Source: Chryseosolibacter sp040902445 (GTDB lineage: Bacteria > Bacteroidota > Bacteroidia > Cytophagales > Cyclobacteriaceae). From it: DNA of 64,000 bases. A program made the position numbers and the translations under genes. The stretch covers positions 1 through 64,000 of the forward strand of contig JBBDXJ010000302.1 in assembly GCA_040902445.1 (NCBI GenBank), in the 5' to 3' direction. This document shows, one piece after another, positions 52,772 to 62,434 of this stretch (the first letter of the stretch is position 1; every line of letters begins with the position of its first letter). A model generated the notes under the pieces. It saw only the letters and a program-made list of their open reading frames with translations. It had not been told where the DNA came from and searched no databases.

Positions 52772-55700
52772 ATGCAAGAAAAAATTTACAAATTAAATGA
52801 AAGCTTATTGCGATGTAATTGGTTTAAGCATCTGCTTTCAACCCTTCTGATCACCTTTTCCGTTTCCGGGCACTTAATGGCTCAAAATACCATTACGGTT
52901 AGTGGAAAGATCACTTCTCAGGAAAATGGTGAGACGTTACCCGGCGCGAATATTATCATTAAAGGTTCGACTGAAGGTACGATTACTGATATCAATGGTA
53001 ACTATTCGCTTGGCGTACCGGCGGAAAGTACTTTGGTTATATCCAGTATTGGATTTGTTTCACAGGAAGTACCGGTGAATGGAAGAACAGTCATCGACCT
53101 TCAACTGGAGACAGATATGAGGGCGCTTGATGAAGTAGTCGTGGTAGGATATGGAGAACAACGCAAGGTTACTTTAACCGGATCCGTTGTAAATGTATCG
53201 GGCAAACAACTCGAACGGAGTCCTGTTATTAATCTTACGAATTCTTTTGCCGGGACTCTTCCCGGGGTGATAGCGTTAAACCGCACTGGTGAGCCTGGAA
53301 GAGACAACGCTAATATATTGATTCGCGGAATGAATACGCTGGGCAATACTTCTCCCCTGGTACTGGTCGATAATGTGGAGTACCCAGGTTGGGAGCGGAT
53401 TAATCCCAACGATATTGAATCCGTGTCGGTATTGAAGGATGCGTCTGCTGCGATATATGGAGCAAGGGCTGCAAACGGTGTCATACTGATCACCACAAGA
53501 CGGGGAACAACGGGAAAGCCGGTTATCAGTTATAGCTTTAACCAGGGTGTAACCACGCCTACGAGGGTACCTGATATGGCAAGTTCGGCACAGTTTGCCG
53601 AATATCTCAATCAATATCTTGAAGGACAAAACCAACCTCCGAGATACACTGCGGAAGAGATACAAAAATTTGCAGACGGTAGTGATCCCGTCAACTATCC
53701 AAATGTTGACTGGTATGATGAAGTTATAAAAAACTCAACGCCTCAGAGTCAGCACAATCTGAATGTGAGGGGAGGCTCTGAAAATGTGCAGTACTCCGTT
53801 TCAGGATCATACGGACACCAGACAGGAATGTTTAAGGGCGGAAGCCATGACTTTAAGACCTATTCGCTTCGCTCCAATATCGATGCGCAGGTGAACAAAT
53901 ATGTAAAAGTCGGTTTTGAAGTTAACGCCGGGATCGACAATGCTAATTACCCGCCGATAGCTTCCTCAGGTGCTTCGGCCTTTCTGTATCAGCTCATCCC
54001 TGCCGTTCCGACTTTGCCTGTTTATTGGCCAAATGGATCGCCTACGCCTGGTTTTGTCGGTGCTAACCCGCGCGTATTGGCGACAGATGCTACGGGAAAC
54101 CATAATGAGCGCGCATTGCGATTCCAGGGGAGGGCCAATTTTGATATCAGCAACCCGTGGGTCAAGGGATTAGGCATTGATGGATTTGCTGTTTTTAATA
54201 ACAACAATGGCCTGTCTAAACTCTGGGAAAAGCCTGCTTATGTGTGGAATTATGACGCGGTAGCCGATACCTACACCAGGCAGGCAGCGTTGTTTTCTCC
54301 GCCCGCCCCGAGGCTCCTCCAGAGTTACTCAAATAATAGAAATTATTTACTCAACCTCCGCCTCAAGTACGCCAGACAGTTCGGCGATCATGATGTAAAT
54401 GTGTTCGTTGCTGCAGAACAACAAGAGGGTTTCGCAACATTTTTTTCCGGGCGTCGCGAGAATTTTGCGACTCCGGCGATAGATGAATTGTTTGCAGGGA
54501 GTTTAGTAAATCAGACAACCACGGGCAGTTCATCAGAAATCGCCCGTCAAAATCTTTTTGGACGATTTAGCTATGGTTTCAAAAGCAAGTACCTGATGGA
54601 TTTCAATTTCCGGTATGATGGTTCTGCCAATTTCCCTGCGGGGAAACGGTTTGGTTTCTTCCCTGGAGTTTCCGCAGCATGGCGGATTTCGGAGGAGGCC
54701 TTCCTGGACAATGTTGCTTTTCTCGATGAGTTGAAATTTAGAGGATCTTATGGTGAAATTGGAAACGATCAGGTTCCCGCTTTCCAGTACCTTTCTTCCT
54801 ACAGTTTTGGTGGAGGATATCATTTCGGTTCCCCACGAGTGCAGGCGCAGGGACTGCTTGCCGGAGTTAGCCCAAACCCGAATATCACATGGGAGGTAGC
54901 TAAAATCTCGAATGTTGGTCTGGATGCGACGTTATGGAACGGTTTGTTGGAAATCGGGCTGGACATTTTTAAGCAGGAAAGATCGAACATTCTGGCCAGT
55001 AGAAATCTTGCGGTCCCTGCTTTCGCGGCGATCAGTTTACCCAATGAAAATTTTGGTGTCGTAGAAAATAAAGGATTTGAGCTGCTCGTCTCTACAACGA
55101 ATAGCGTTGGAGATTTTTCATACCGCGTAGCCGCCAATGTTGCCCGTGCCAAAAATAAGATCATAGACATTGCTGAATCTCCGAACATACCCGAATGGCA
55201 GAGACAAACCGGTCATATTCTCGGTGCGCAAAGGTTGTATAATACGCTTGGAATATTCAGGACCCAGGAACAGATTGACGACGCAACGATTCCAAAAATG
55301 GTCGGCGCCAGGGTGGGCGATCTCATATATGAAGACATAAATGCTGATGGTATCGTCAACGCTTCCGATATGGTAATATATGATAAGTCCAACACTCCTC
55401 AAGTCACCTTCGGAAGCCAGATATCGGTGGGTTACAAGGGCTTTTCTTTGTGGGCGAATTTTGCGGGACAGGCCAGAGCATGGACGTATTTTGCCATAAC
55501 CGGAAGAGTAAATTCTAATTCATTGGAAGACAACATCGTAAACCGATGGAAACCCGGCAGCATGGATTCAAAGTATCCCAGGCCACTCACAACAGGATAT
55601 CAAAATTCAACGTTCTGGCTACGGGAGGCATGGTTTGTCAGGCTGAAAACCCTCGAATTGGGATATGAGCTGCCTCAATCACTGTTGTCGAAGGTCAAGA

Positions 55701-55846
55701 TCAGCAGTATGCGCGTGTACGTCAATGGAAACAACCTATTTACAATAGATGAGTTGAAGTGGTTTGACCCCGAAGGCATCTCATATTTTGGAGACTTTTA
55801 TCCTCAGACCAAAGTTTATAACGTGGGATTCAATATAAGATTTTAA
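52772..55846 (+). CDS. SusC/RagA-type TonB-dependent outer-membrane transporter
   Basis: Imports oligosaccharides across the outer membrane with energy from TonB. Order: a signal peptide ending near GHLMAQ; a CarboxypepD_reg-like domain (about 43-120, GKITSQENGETLPGANIIIK); the TonB-box-like and SusC signature DEVVVVGYGEQRKVTLTGSV; the plug domain (about 125-240) with ILIRGMNTLGNTSPLVLVDN and LKDASAAIYGARAANGVILI; then the 22-strand barrel ending in an aromatic residue (VYNVGFNIRF). At 1024 aa it is typical. It is 10 bp upstream of the partner SusD. Preceded by an operator-like palindrome, so probably controlled by the LacI regulator at 48521. Confidence 0.95.
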   Translation: MQEKIYKLNESLLRCNWFKHLLSTLLITFSVSGHLMAQNTITVSGKITSQENGETLPGANIIIKGSTEGTITDINGNYSLGVPAESTLVISSIGFVSQEVPVNGRTVIDLQLETDMRALDEVVVVGYGEQRKVTLTGSVVNVSGKQLERSPVINLTNSFAGTLPGVIALNRTGEPGRDNANILIRGMNTLGNTSPLVLVDNVEYPGWERINPNDIESVSVLKDASAAIYGARAANGVILITTRRGTTGKPVISYSFNQGVTTPTRVPDMASSAQFAEYLNQYLEGQNQPPRYTAEEIQKFADGSDPVNYPNVDWYDEVIKNSTPQSQHNLNVRGGSENVQYSVSGSYGHQTGMFKGGSHDFKTYSLRSNIDAQVNKYVKVGFEVNAGIDNANYPPIASSGASAFLYQLIPAVPTLPVYWPNGSPTPGFVGANPRVLATDATGNHNERALRFQGRANFDISNPWVKGLGIDGFAVFNNNNGLSKLWEKPAYVWNYDAVADTYTRQAALFSPPAPRLLQSYSNNRNYLLNLRLKYARQFGDHDVNVFVAAEQQEGFATFFSGRRENFATPAIDELFAGSLVNQTTTGSSSEIARQNLFGRFSYGFKSKYLMDFNFRYDGSANFPAGKRFGFFPGVSAAWRISEEAFLDNVAFLDELKFRGSYGEIGNDQVPAFQYLSSYSFGGGYHFGSPRVQAQGLLAGVSPNPNITWEVAKISNVGLDATLWNGLLEIGLDIFKQERSNILASRNLAVPAFAAISLPNENFGVVENKGFELLVSTTNSVGDFSYRVAANVARAKNKIIDIAESPNIPEWQRQTGHILGAQRLYNTLGIFRTQEQIDDATIPKMVGARVGDLIYEDINADGIVNASDMVIYDKSNTPQVTFGSQISVGYKGFSLWANFAGQARAWTYFAITGRVNSNSLEDNIVNRWKPGSMDSKYPRPLTTGYQNSTFWLREAWFVRLKTLELGYELPQSLLSKVKISSMRVYVNGNNLFTIDELKWFDPEGISYFGDFYPQTKVYNVGFNIRF

Positions 55847-55856
55847 AAAAAAGATC

Positions 55857-57530
55857 ATGACTAGAAATTATAATACTGGAAATAAAATACGCGTGTCAGC
55901 TTTTATTTATAGAATAATGTTGACCCTTCTTGTAATCCCGGTTTCATCCTGCTCCTTTTTTGAAGATGTTATGGATAAGGCGCCGCTAGATAAGTATTCA
56001 GACGCTGCTGTATGGCAGGATGAGACATTAATAAAATCGTTTGTAAACAATACCTACAGGAGTATTCCTACAGGCGGGTTTGGCGGTTTGCCGGCATACC
56101 TTTCAGCCTTTGCAGATGAGATGAAGGTAATCGGTGTCGGATTTGATTCTCAGGTTAATGCCGGAGAATTGACGCCAAGTAACGTAACCACAGCACCCCT
56201 TAATTATTGGAATGCTTACTACAGTGCCATCGGAAAGTGCAATATCTTCTTAGACAGGATCCAGGCTTCAACCATTGATGAAGTAGTGAAAAGCAGGTTG
56301 ACAGCCGAAATTAAGATCATAAGGGCATATTGCTATTTCGGACTGGCCAGTTTTTATGGCGATGCTCCTGTCATAGAGAGACCGCTTATCCTCACTGATA
56401 ATTTGGACCTCCCCAGAGATAGTTATGAAGAAGTAATGGACTTTGTCGTCGCCGAGCTGGATGCAGGAGCTGCTTTATTGCCAACTGACTATCCTGCTAC
56501 TGACAAAGGGAGAATTACAAAAGGTGCCGCGCTTGCAATTAAATCAAGAGCGCTGTTATATGCCGCAAGTCCTTTGAATAATCCGGGCAACGACCTGGCC
56601 AAATGGCAGGCAGCAGCGGATGCTGCAAAAGCAGTGATTGACCTGGGCGTGTATTCACTGCATTCCAATTATAAACAATTATTCCTCGATGCAGCAGCCT
56701 ACAACGCTGAGATCATCTGGCAGAGACCTTATAATAATCTTGTTGATTTCGAATTGGCTGTTGAAGTAGCGTTGTATCCAGCGGGATCCAATGGACGGGC
56801 ACAGATCAGCCCCATTCACAATGTAGTGGCTGATTATGAAACCCTAAACGGGCTTCAACCGGAGGACGATCCCGCATACGACCCTCAGAAACCATTTCTC
56901 AATCGCGATCCCCGATTCTATGCAACGATCCTGTACGATGGTGCTCCTTTTAAAGGCCGTACGATTGACACTTTTGTGCCCGGAGGAATTGATGGAAATG
57001 AATACGTAGTTGGATCCGTGACTGTAGCAAGACCCGGCTATTATTTGAGAAAGTTTATGGATGAAACGATCACCGATCCATTAGATACAAGAATTGGGAA
57101 CACACCCTGGACATTTTTCCGCTACGCGGAGATATTGCTGGATTATGCCGAAGCAAAACATTTTCTCGGTGATGATGTTGCCGCCAGGCAGTATATTAAT
57201 ATGGTAAGAAAACGGCCGGGCGTTGTTATGCCGGATGTTACAGAGAGCGGCCCGGCACTGTTTGAGAGAATTGTAAATGAACGTCGCATTGAACTGGCTT
57301 TTGAAGGCCACCGCTTTTTTGATGTCCGCCGGTGGCAGATTGCTCCTACAGTGCTTAACATCAATGCGCAGGAAATGCACATAGCCAGAGATCCGGTCAC
57401 CCTCGTAAAGACCTATACTGTAAGAGACTTTCTTCCTGAGAGGAAATTTTTCGATAGAAATTACCTGCTGCCTATACCTCAGTCGGAGATTGAAAGAAGT
57501 CCTTCCTTCAGCCAAAATCCAGGTTACTAA
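55857..57530 (+). CDS. SusD/RagB-type glycan-binding lipoprotein
   Basis: Surface lipoprotein partner of SusC. Lipobox at LTLLVIPVSSC, followed by SFFEDVMDKAPLDKYSDAAV, the standard SusD N-terminus. RagB/SusD hallmarks: NYWNAYYSAIGKCNIFLDRI, AEIKIIRAYCYFGLASFYGD, AALAIKSRALLYAASPLNNP, FFRYAEILLDYAEAKHFLGD and the C-terminal RIVNERRIELAFEGHRFFDV followed by RRW. At 557 aa it is normal. It is terminated by a strong hairpin 7 bp after the stop, so SusC-SusD may form one transcript with limited read-through to the genes after it. Confidence 0.95.
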   Translation: MTRNYNTGNKIRVSAFIYRIMLTLLVIPVSSCSFFEDVMDKAPLDKYSDAAVWQDETLIKSFVNNTYRSIPTGGFGGLPAYLSAFADEMKVIGVGFDSQVNAGELTPSNVTTAPLNYWNAYYSAIGKCNIFLDRIQASTIDEVVKSRLTAEIKIIRAYCYFGLASFYGDAPVIERPLILTDNLDLPRDSYEEVMDFVVAELDAGAALLPTDYPATDKGRITKGAALAIKSRALLYAASPLNNPGNDLAKWQAAADAAKAVIDLGVYSLHSNYKQLFLDAAAYNAEIIWQRPYNNLVDFELAVEVALYPAGSNGRAQISPIHNVVADYETLNGLQPEDDPAYDPQKPFLNRDPRFYATILYDGAPFKGRTIDTFVPGGIDGNEYVVGSVTVARPGYYLRKFMDETITDPLDTRIGNTPWTFFRYAEILLDYAEAKHFLGDDVAARQYINMVRKRPGVVMPDVTESGPALFERIVNERRIELAFEGHRFFDVRRWQIAPTVLNINAQEMHIARDPVTLVKTYTVRDFLPERKFFDRNYLLPIPQSEIERSPSFSQNPGY

Positions 57531-57536
57531 TCTTTC

Positions 57537-57580
57537 ATACCGGTCAGCCGCTGAAGGCGGTCTGACCGGTATTTTTTTTT
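57537..57580 (+). terminator. Intrinsic terminator after SusD
   Basis: ATACCGGTCAG (57537-57547) pairs with CTGACCGGTAT (57562-57572); the loop itself can pair CCGC/GCGG. A run of nine T follows. Confidence 0.9.
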
Positions 57581-57647
57581 GGAAAGTTGCCGGCAGAATA
57601 TACTTTTAATTTATGACTGTTATTCAATCAATAGTTTCAATAGTTTA

Positions 57648-58997
57648 ATGACTAACAACCGCAGAAATTTTTTGAAACTCAGTGGTACGCTGGCAGGGTT
57701 CAGTATCCTCGATAGCTTTGCCGGGCCACGAGAAGAAAAAGCCGGGCAGGCTTCCGAAAACTTTGGGAAGCCACTCGCGGCGCCACCTGTGATAAAGGAG
57801 CTTGAGCATTCAATCGTACACTATGACGCGTCAACTTACTGCGGGCACCCGCGGATGGTGGGCTTTGAATACTTTGGGAATGGAGAAATACTCGTTGGCC
57901 ATTTTCATGCGCCGAGTTATTACCAGGTTTATACCGACGTGCGCCATGTCGCATATCAGGGGCGGGCAGTATGCATGTTCCAGCGCTCCATGGACGGTGG
58001 AAAGACCTGGCCGAAGGAAAATGAACAAGTGGTCCTCGACCGTGTACCCTTCGTGGCGAACCCGGATGAATTGCTGGGCCGCACCAGTGAAAAGCGCGAG
58101 AAGTATGATATGTTCCGTCCGGGATCGATGTTTTTTTCACAGAATACCTCCGAACTGAAACCACCGGTGAAAACATTTCTGATGCGTTCTCCCGACAAGG
58201 GTAGAACATGGGAAAAAGTGCCCACGGTCATAACAAATCCAAAAGGGGAAAAACTTTCGATCACCCGGCACAATACACCGGTCATTCGAATGCCCGACGG
58301 TAAAACATTGCTGGCATCTTTTCATGTAAATACCGTGCTCAATATTGAGGATGGCAGGGAGCTCCTGGGTGAGTCGAACATTTTTTCCAGTACAGACAAT
58401 GGAATATCCTGGAAGTTTCTCAGCAGGCCCATTGTTGATCCTACAGGTGAATCAAGCTACGGTTATGAGACGCTGGTACTTCTTCCCAGCGGCGAGTTAC
58501 AATGCTATGTGCTGAGCAGTTACAAAAAATCTGAAGTGGTAGACGGGCTGCAGAATGCCATCTGTATGACAAGTTCCCTCGACGGAGGAAAGACATGGAA
58601 TGAGGGCAAGGCGATCACAGGAAAAGGTGGTCAGGCCTGGAAGGACCCGGGAACTCAAGGAATTATTTACCGTTCGCCATGGGCGTTGTTGCTCAGGGAT
58701 GGGCGGATACTTGTCTTGTTTGCACGACGGCGTATGCCCACCGGTATAGGCGCAATTATCAGCTCAGACGGTGGCAAAACCTGGAGCGATGAGTTAGTTA
58801 TCCGGGACGACGGTAAAAAATGGAAGGATGGTCAAATGAATCACGAAATCGGTGACTGGGGTGATCTGGGTTATCCGGTAGGCTGTCAGTTGGAGGATGG
58901 AAAGATCTTCATTGCCTATTATATGAACAACAAGGATATCGGCCGGCATCCCGTGGGTGGAACAAGGTATATCGCGGCCAGTACCTTCCGGATCTAG
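57648..58997 (+). CDS. Exported sialidase-like (BNR/Asp-box) six-bladed propeller protein
   Basis: The start at ATG 57648 gives a twin-arginine-like signal, NNRRNFLKLSGTLAGFSIL. An upstream ATG at 57579 is less suitable. Five Asp boxes (S-x-D-x-G-x-T-W) mark the propeller: SMDGGKTW, SPDKGRTW, STDNGISW, SLDGGKTW and SSDGGKTW. The final HEIGDWGDLGYPVGCQLEDG resembles the exo-alpha-sialidase/BNR family's Y-P-x-x region. A true sialidase arginine triad is not evident (only RHNTP-like and GTRYIA positions), so the activity may be another exo-hydrolysis or simply binding. 449 aa. Confidence 0.8.
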   Translation: MTNNRRNFLKLSGTLAGFSILDSFAGPREEKAGQASENFGKPLAAPPVIKELEHSIVHYDASTYCGHPRMVGFEYFGNGEILVGHFHAPSYYQVYTDVRHVAYQGRAVCMFQRSMDGGKTWPKENEQVVLDRVPFVANPDELLGRTSEKREKYDMFRPGSMFFSQNTSELKPPVKTFLMRSPDKGRTWEKVPTVITNPKGEKLSITRHNTPVIRMPDGKTLLASFHVNTVLNIEDGRELLGESNIFSSTDNGISWKFLSRPIVDPTGESSYGYETLVLLPSGELQCYVLSSYKKSEVVDGLQNAICMTSSLDGGKTWNEGKAITGKGGQAWKDPGTQGIIYRSPWALLLRDGRILVLFARRRMPTGIGAIISSDGGKTWSDELVIRDDGKKWKDGQMNHEIGDWGDLGYPVGCQLEDGKIFIAYYMNNKDIGRHPVGGTRYIAASTFRI

Positions 58998-59000
58998 CAG

Positions 59001-59033
59001 AACTTTCCGAAATTTTAAAACTTTCGGAAAGTT
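59001..59033. terminator. Inverted repeat, possible terminator
   Basis: AACTTTCCGA (59001-59010) pairs with TCGGAAAGTT (59024-59033) right after the sialidase-like gene. The T run comes only eight bases later, so strength is uncertain. Confidence 0.5.
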
Positions 59034-59075
59034 GTATGACTAGTTTTTTTGAGGAAATATTTATAAAAAGGAACT

Positions 59076-60731
59076 ATGTCAGGGTTGATCAATATTACCA
59101 CAGGAAAATTGCTCGAAGCTATCGCGGAAAAGCAACCTGAAAAAGATGCGTTGGTCTATCCTGACCGGGGATTGCGTCTTTCCTATAGCGCATTTAATGA
59201 AGAATGTCGCCATGTGGCGAAAGGTTTGATGAGCCTCGGTGTTGAAAAGGGCGACCACGTTGCCATTTGGGCCACAAACAAGCCGGAATGGGTTACCACA
59301 CAATTTGCAACGGGGAAGATAGGGGCCGTTTTGGTAACTGTTAATATTAACTACCGTACAACAGAGCTGAAATATTTACTGCACCAATCCGACTCATCGA
59401 CACTTATCCTGATGGAGGAATACCGCGATGCCTCCTATATCGACATGTTGTATGAAATTGCTCCGGAACTAAAGTCAGCAACGCTCGGCCAACCACTAAA
59501 CTGCAAAGCCTTGCCGATGTTGAAGAACGTGATCGTCATGGGTGAAAAAAGATATCCCGGTATGCTCCTGTGGAAAGATATTGTCAACGCAAAGGATTCG
59601 GTGACCGATGCGGCGCTCGATCAGAGAATGAATTCATTGCATCACGATGATGTTATTAATATGCAATACACTTCCGGCACGACCGGTTTTCCAAAAGGTG
59701 TCATGCTCACACATTACAACATTATCAATAATGCCAGGAGCATTGCGGCCTGTATGCGGTTGTCAAATGAAGACAGGATGTGTATCCCGGTACCGTTCTT
59801 TCATTGCTTTGGTTGTGTGTTGGGAACCATGGCCTGCGTGACAGCAGGGGCTACGATGGTGCCTGTTCAGGAGTTTAAAGTAAAAGACGTTCTCACGGCA
59901 GTGGAACAGGAAAAGTGCACGGCCCTTCATGGGGTACCAACCATGTTCATTGCTGAATTAAACGACGTTGACTTTCCCAAATACGATCTTTCAAGCCTTC
60001 GCACTGGGATCATGGCTGGCTCTCCCTGTCCGATTGAGGTGATGAAGTCAGTGGTTGACAAGATGGGGGCGAGGGAGATTACCATTGCCTATGGTCAGAC
60101 GGAATCATCTCCGGTCATCACCCAGACAAGAACAAACGATGAGCTTGAACTCCGGGTGTCTACCGTTGGGTGTGCATTGCCTGGTGTTGAAGTCAAAATT
60201 GTCGATGCTGATTCGAAGCAGGAAGTTTCGCGCGGGGTTCAGGGGGAACTTTGCACCCGCGGGTATCATGTTATGAAGGGATACTATAAAAATCCTGAGG
60301 CAACAGCAAAAGCCATTGACCACGATGGCTGGCTTTATACCGGTGACCTTGCTGTGATGGATGAAAATGGTTATTGCCGTATCACGGGGAGGCTAACGGA
60401 CATGATCATCCGCTCTGGCGAAAATATTTATCCCCGGGAAATTGAAGAGTTTCTTTATCACCATCCTAAAATTCTTGATGTGCAGGTTGTGGGCGTACCG
60501 GATTCAAAATACGGAGAAGAGGTGATGGCCTGGGTTCGTTTGAAAGAAGGGGAATCGCTGACAGACGAAGATATACGCCAATATTGCCAGGGCAAGATTT
60601 CGCGTTACAAAATCCCCAAGTATATCACATTCTGTACCGCCTACCCTATGACGGCCTCGGGCAAGGTTCAAAAGTATAAGTTAAGGGAACAGGCGCTGGA
60701 GATAATAAACGCAGTGAATGAAAGGGCTTAG
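59076..60731 (+). CDS. Acyl-CoA synthetase (AMP-dependent synthetase/ligase family)
   Basis: Activates a carboxylic acid, probably a fatty acid, with ATP and CoA. Motifs: the P-loop YTSGTTGFPKGVMLTHYN, adenine-binding YGQTESSPVI, the hinge GWLYTGDLAVMDENGYCRIT (with GRLTDMIIRSGENIYP), and the C-terminal catalytic lysine in TASGKVQKYKLRE. At 551 aa it is standard and cytoplasmic (no signal). It is the only clearly cytosolic metabolic enzyme in this PUL segment; its link to glycan use is not evident, and it may be an unrelated neighbour. Confidence 0.92.
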   Translation: MSGLINITTGKLLEAIAEKQPEKDALVYPDRGLRLSYSAFNEECRHVAKGLMSLGVEKGDHVAIWATNKPEWVTTQFATGKIGAVLVTVNINYRTTELKYLLHQSDSSTLILMEEYRDASYIDMLYEIAPELKSATLGQPLNCKALPMLKNVIVMGEKRYPGMLLWKDIVNAKDSVTDAALDQRMNSLHHDDVINMQYTSGTTGFPKGVMLTHYNIINNARSIAACMRLSNEDRMCIPVPFFHCFGCVLGTMACVTAGATMVPVQEFKVKDVLTAVEQEKCTALHGVPTMFIAELNDVDFPKYDLSSLRTGIMAGSPCPIEVMKSVVDKMGAREITIAYGQTESSPVITQTRTNDELELRVSTVGCALPGVEVKIVDADSKQEVSRGVQGELCTRGYHVMKGYYKNPEATAKAIDHDGWLYTGDLAVMDENGYCRITGRLTDMIIRSGENIYPREIEEFLYHHPKILDVQVVGVPDSKYGEEVMAWVRLKEGESLTDEDIRQYCQGKISRYKIPKYITFCTAYPMTASGKVQKYKLREQALEIINAVNERA

Positions 60732-60742
60732 GGAAAAAATTA

Positions 60743-60797
60743 CGAATTACGAATGAACGAGAAACTTTTCCATTCGTACTTCGTCATTCGTACTTCG
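60743..60797. repeat. Short imperfect inverted repeat
   Basis: CGAATTACGAATGA (60743-60756) and TCATTCGTACTTCG (60784-60797) are complementary with one mismatch. It lies between two co-directional genes and may be a terminator or REP-type element. Confidence 0.45.
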
Positions 60798-60843
60798 GCA
60801 TTTTTTAACACTATTTAGTTGGACAACACGACACAAAATTGAC

Positions 60844-62301
60844 ATGAAGAACAATCGTAGAAATTTCTTAAAACTTGCCGGAATGGGAGTGGCGGGTTCG
60901 GGTTTTTTGGCCGGGTGTGCCACATCCAACAAGAATGTATCAATTCAATCGACCCCCGATAATATTCTCCAACTGGCGATGAAAAAACACACCCAGCGTT
61001 TCAATATGTGTGGCTACGGGGCTCCTGCGCTTCAAACCGTGCGCGCGGGATTCATCGGATTAGGCAATCGTGGCGTGGTGCACTCCACGCAATTGAGCCG
61101 GCTTGAAGGTGTGGAGATCAAAGCTTTTTGCGACCTGCGTCCTGAAAGAGTGGAGGTGGCAAACAAAAAGATAGGGACAGGTCACGATCCGGTATTTTAT
61201 TCCGGCCATGCAGAAGAATGGAAAAAGGTGTGCGACCGGAATGATATTGACCTCATTTATATTTCCACACCATGGCATTTGCATACTCCGATGGCGGTGT
61301 ACGCAATGGATCACGGCAAGCACGTTTGCATTGAAGTGCCGGCCGCCAAGACCCTGGAGGAATGCTGGCAATTAGTCGAGACATCCGAGCGCACCCGCAA
61401 GCACTGCATGATGGTCGAGAATGCCTGTTATCTTTTCTGGGACCTGCTGATCCTCAATATGACACGCCAGGGTTTTTTCGGCGAGATCATTCATGCCGAA
61501 GGAGCTTATATCCACGATCTGCTGGATTACAATTTCGACAAGAACAACCTCCATGAGATGTGGCGTCTGAAAGAAAATATCGGAAGGAATGGCAATTTGT
61601 ATCCCACCCACGGCCTGGGTCCGATATGCCAGGTGCTGAACATCAATCGGGGTGATCAGATGGATTATCTCGTTTCTGTCTCCAGCAATGATTTCATGAT
61701 GGGCGATATGGCTAAAAAATTGGCTGCGACCGATGACTTTTATAAACCTTATGCAGGCAAGACCTATCGTGGAAATATGAACACGACTACCATTCGGACC
61801 CATAAAGGCCGGACCATTATGTTGCAACACGATGTATCCTCGCCGCGTGTGAAAACTTTGATCAACCTCATCAGCGGAACAAAGGGTACGTCAATGGAAT
61901 ATCCTCTGCCAGGCAGGATTTCTACGGGTCACAAAGGATGGTTATCTGAACAGGAAATAAAATCGCTGGAAGAAAAATATCAACCGCCGATAATCAGAAA
62001 AATAGGAGAGATGGCGAAACAGATCGGGGGTCATGGTGGAATTGATTTTTTAATGAACTGGCATACCATTGATTGCATTCGCAATGGTCTGCCATTGTCA
62101 CAGGATGTATACGATGCCGCGCTTTGGAGCGCGGTCGGGTCATTGAGCGAATGGTCCGTCAAAAACCGGTCGAATTCCATTGATGTTCCCGACTTCACCG
62201 GAGGCTCATGGATACGGAATCAGCCGATTGACCTGTTATTGGAGAAAGGGGCAAATACAAAAATTTTAAATAACAAAAATATTGCGGTGAAGGAATATTG
62301 A
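60844..62301 (+). CDS. GH109-like Gfo/Idh/MocA-family protein, exported
   Basis: NAD-dependent fold. GH109 enzymes use NAD+ to hydrolyse alpha-N-acetylgalactosaminides by oxidation-elimination. The N-terminus has a twin-arginine-like signal NNRRNFLKLAGMGVAGSGFL and also a lipobox GFLAGC (Cys 28). Rossmann domain: VRAGFIGLGNRGVVHSTQLS, then KAFCDLRPERVEVANKKI, and the family block YISTPWHLHTPMAVYAMDHG with KHVCIEVPAAKT. Late motifs typical of GH109 are YPTHGLGPICQVLNINRGDQ and VWDAALWSAVG-like YDAALWSAVGSLSEWSV. At 485 aa it matches GH109 length. Next to an amidohydrolase and sialidase-like gene, so an amino-sugar-containing glycan is plausible. Confidence 0.85.
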   Translation: MKNNRRNFLKLAGMGVAGSGFLAGCATSNKNVSIQSTPDNILQLAMKKHTQRFNMCGYGAPALQTVRAGFIGLGNRGVVHSTQLSRLEGVEIKAFCDLRPERVEVANKKIGTGHDPVFYSGHAEEWKKVCDRNDIDLIYISTPWHLHTPMAVYAMDHGKHVCIEVPAAKTLEECWQLVETSERTRKHCMMVENACYLFWDLLILNMTRQGFFGEIIHAEGAYIHDLLDYNFDKNNLHEMWRLKENIGRNGNLYPTHGLGPICQVLNINRGDQMDYLVSVSSNDFMMGDMAKKLAATDDFYKPYAGKTYRGNMNTTTIRTHKGRTIMLQHDVSSPRVKTLINLISGTKGTSMEYPLPGRISTGHKGWLSEQEIKSLEEKYQPPIIRKIGEMAKQIGGHGGIDFLMNWHTIDCIRNGLPLSQDVYDAALWSAVGSLSEWSVKNRSNSIDVPDFTGGSWIRNQPIDLLLEKGANTKILNNKNIAVKEY

Positions 62302-62434
62302 ATGGTCAATGGTCCATAGTCCACGGTCGATAGCCATAGTAAAAAGGGCCAGGGAACTGGCAACCATAGCCGGGGTAGAAAGTCAGCGCATAATTCAAGT
62401 TGAATGTATTCCAAAAACAAATAGTTCCGGATAA

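Noticed and set aside
62285..62434. Short repeats (ATGGTCAATGGTCCATAG-like) between GH109 and amidohydrolase genes
   Set aside because: Only a short imperfect repetition; not enough to define an element.
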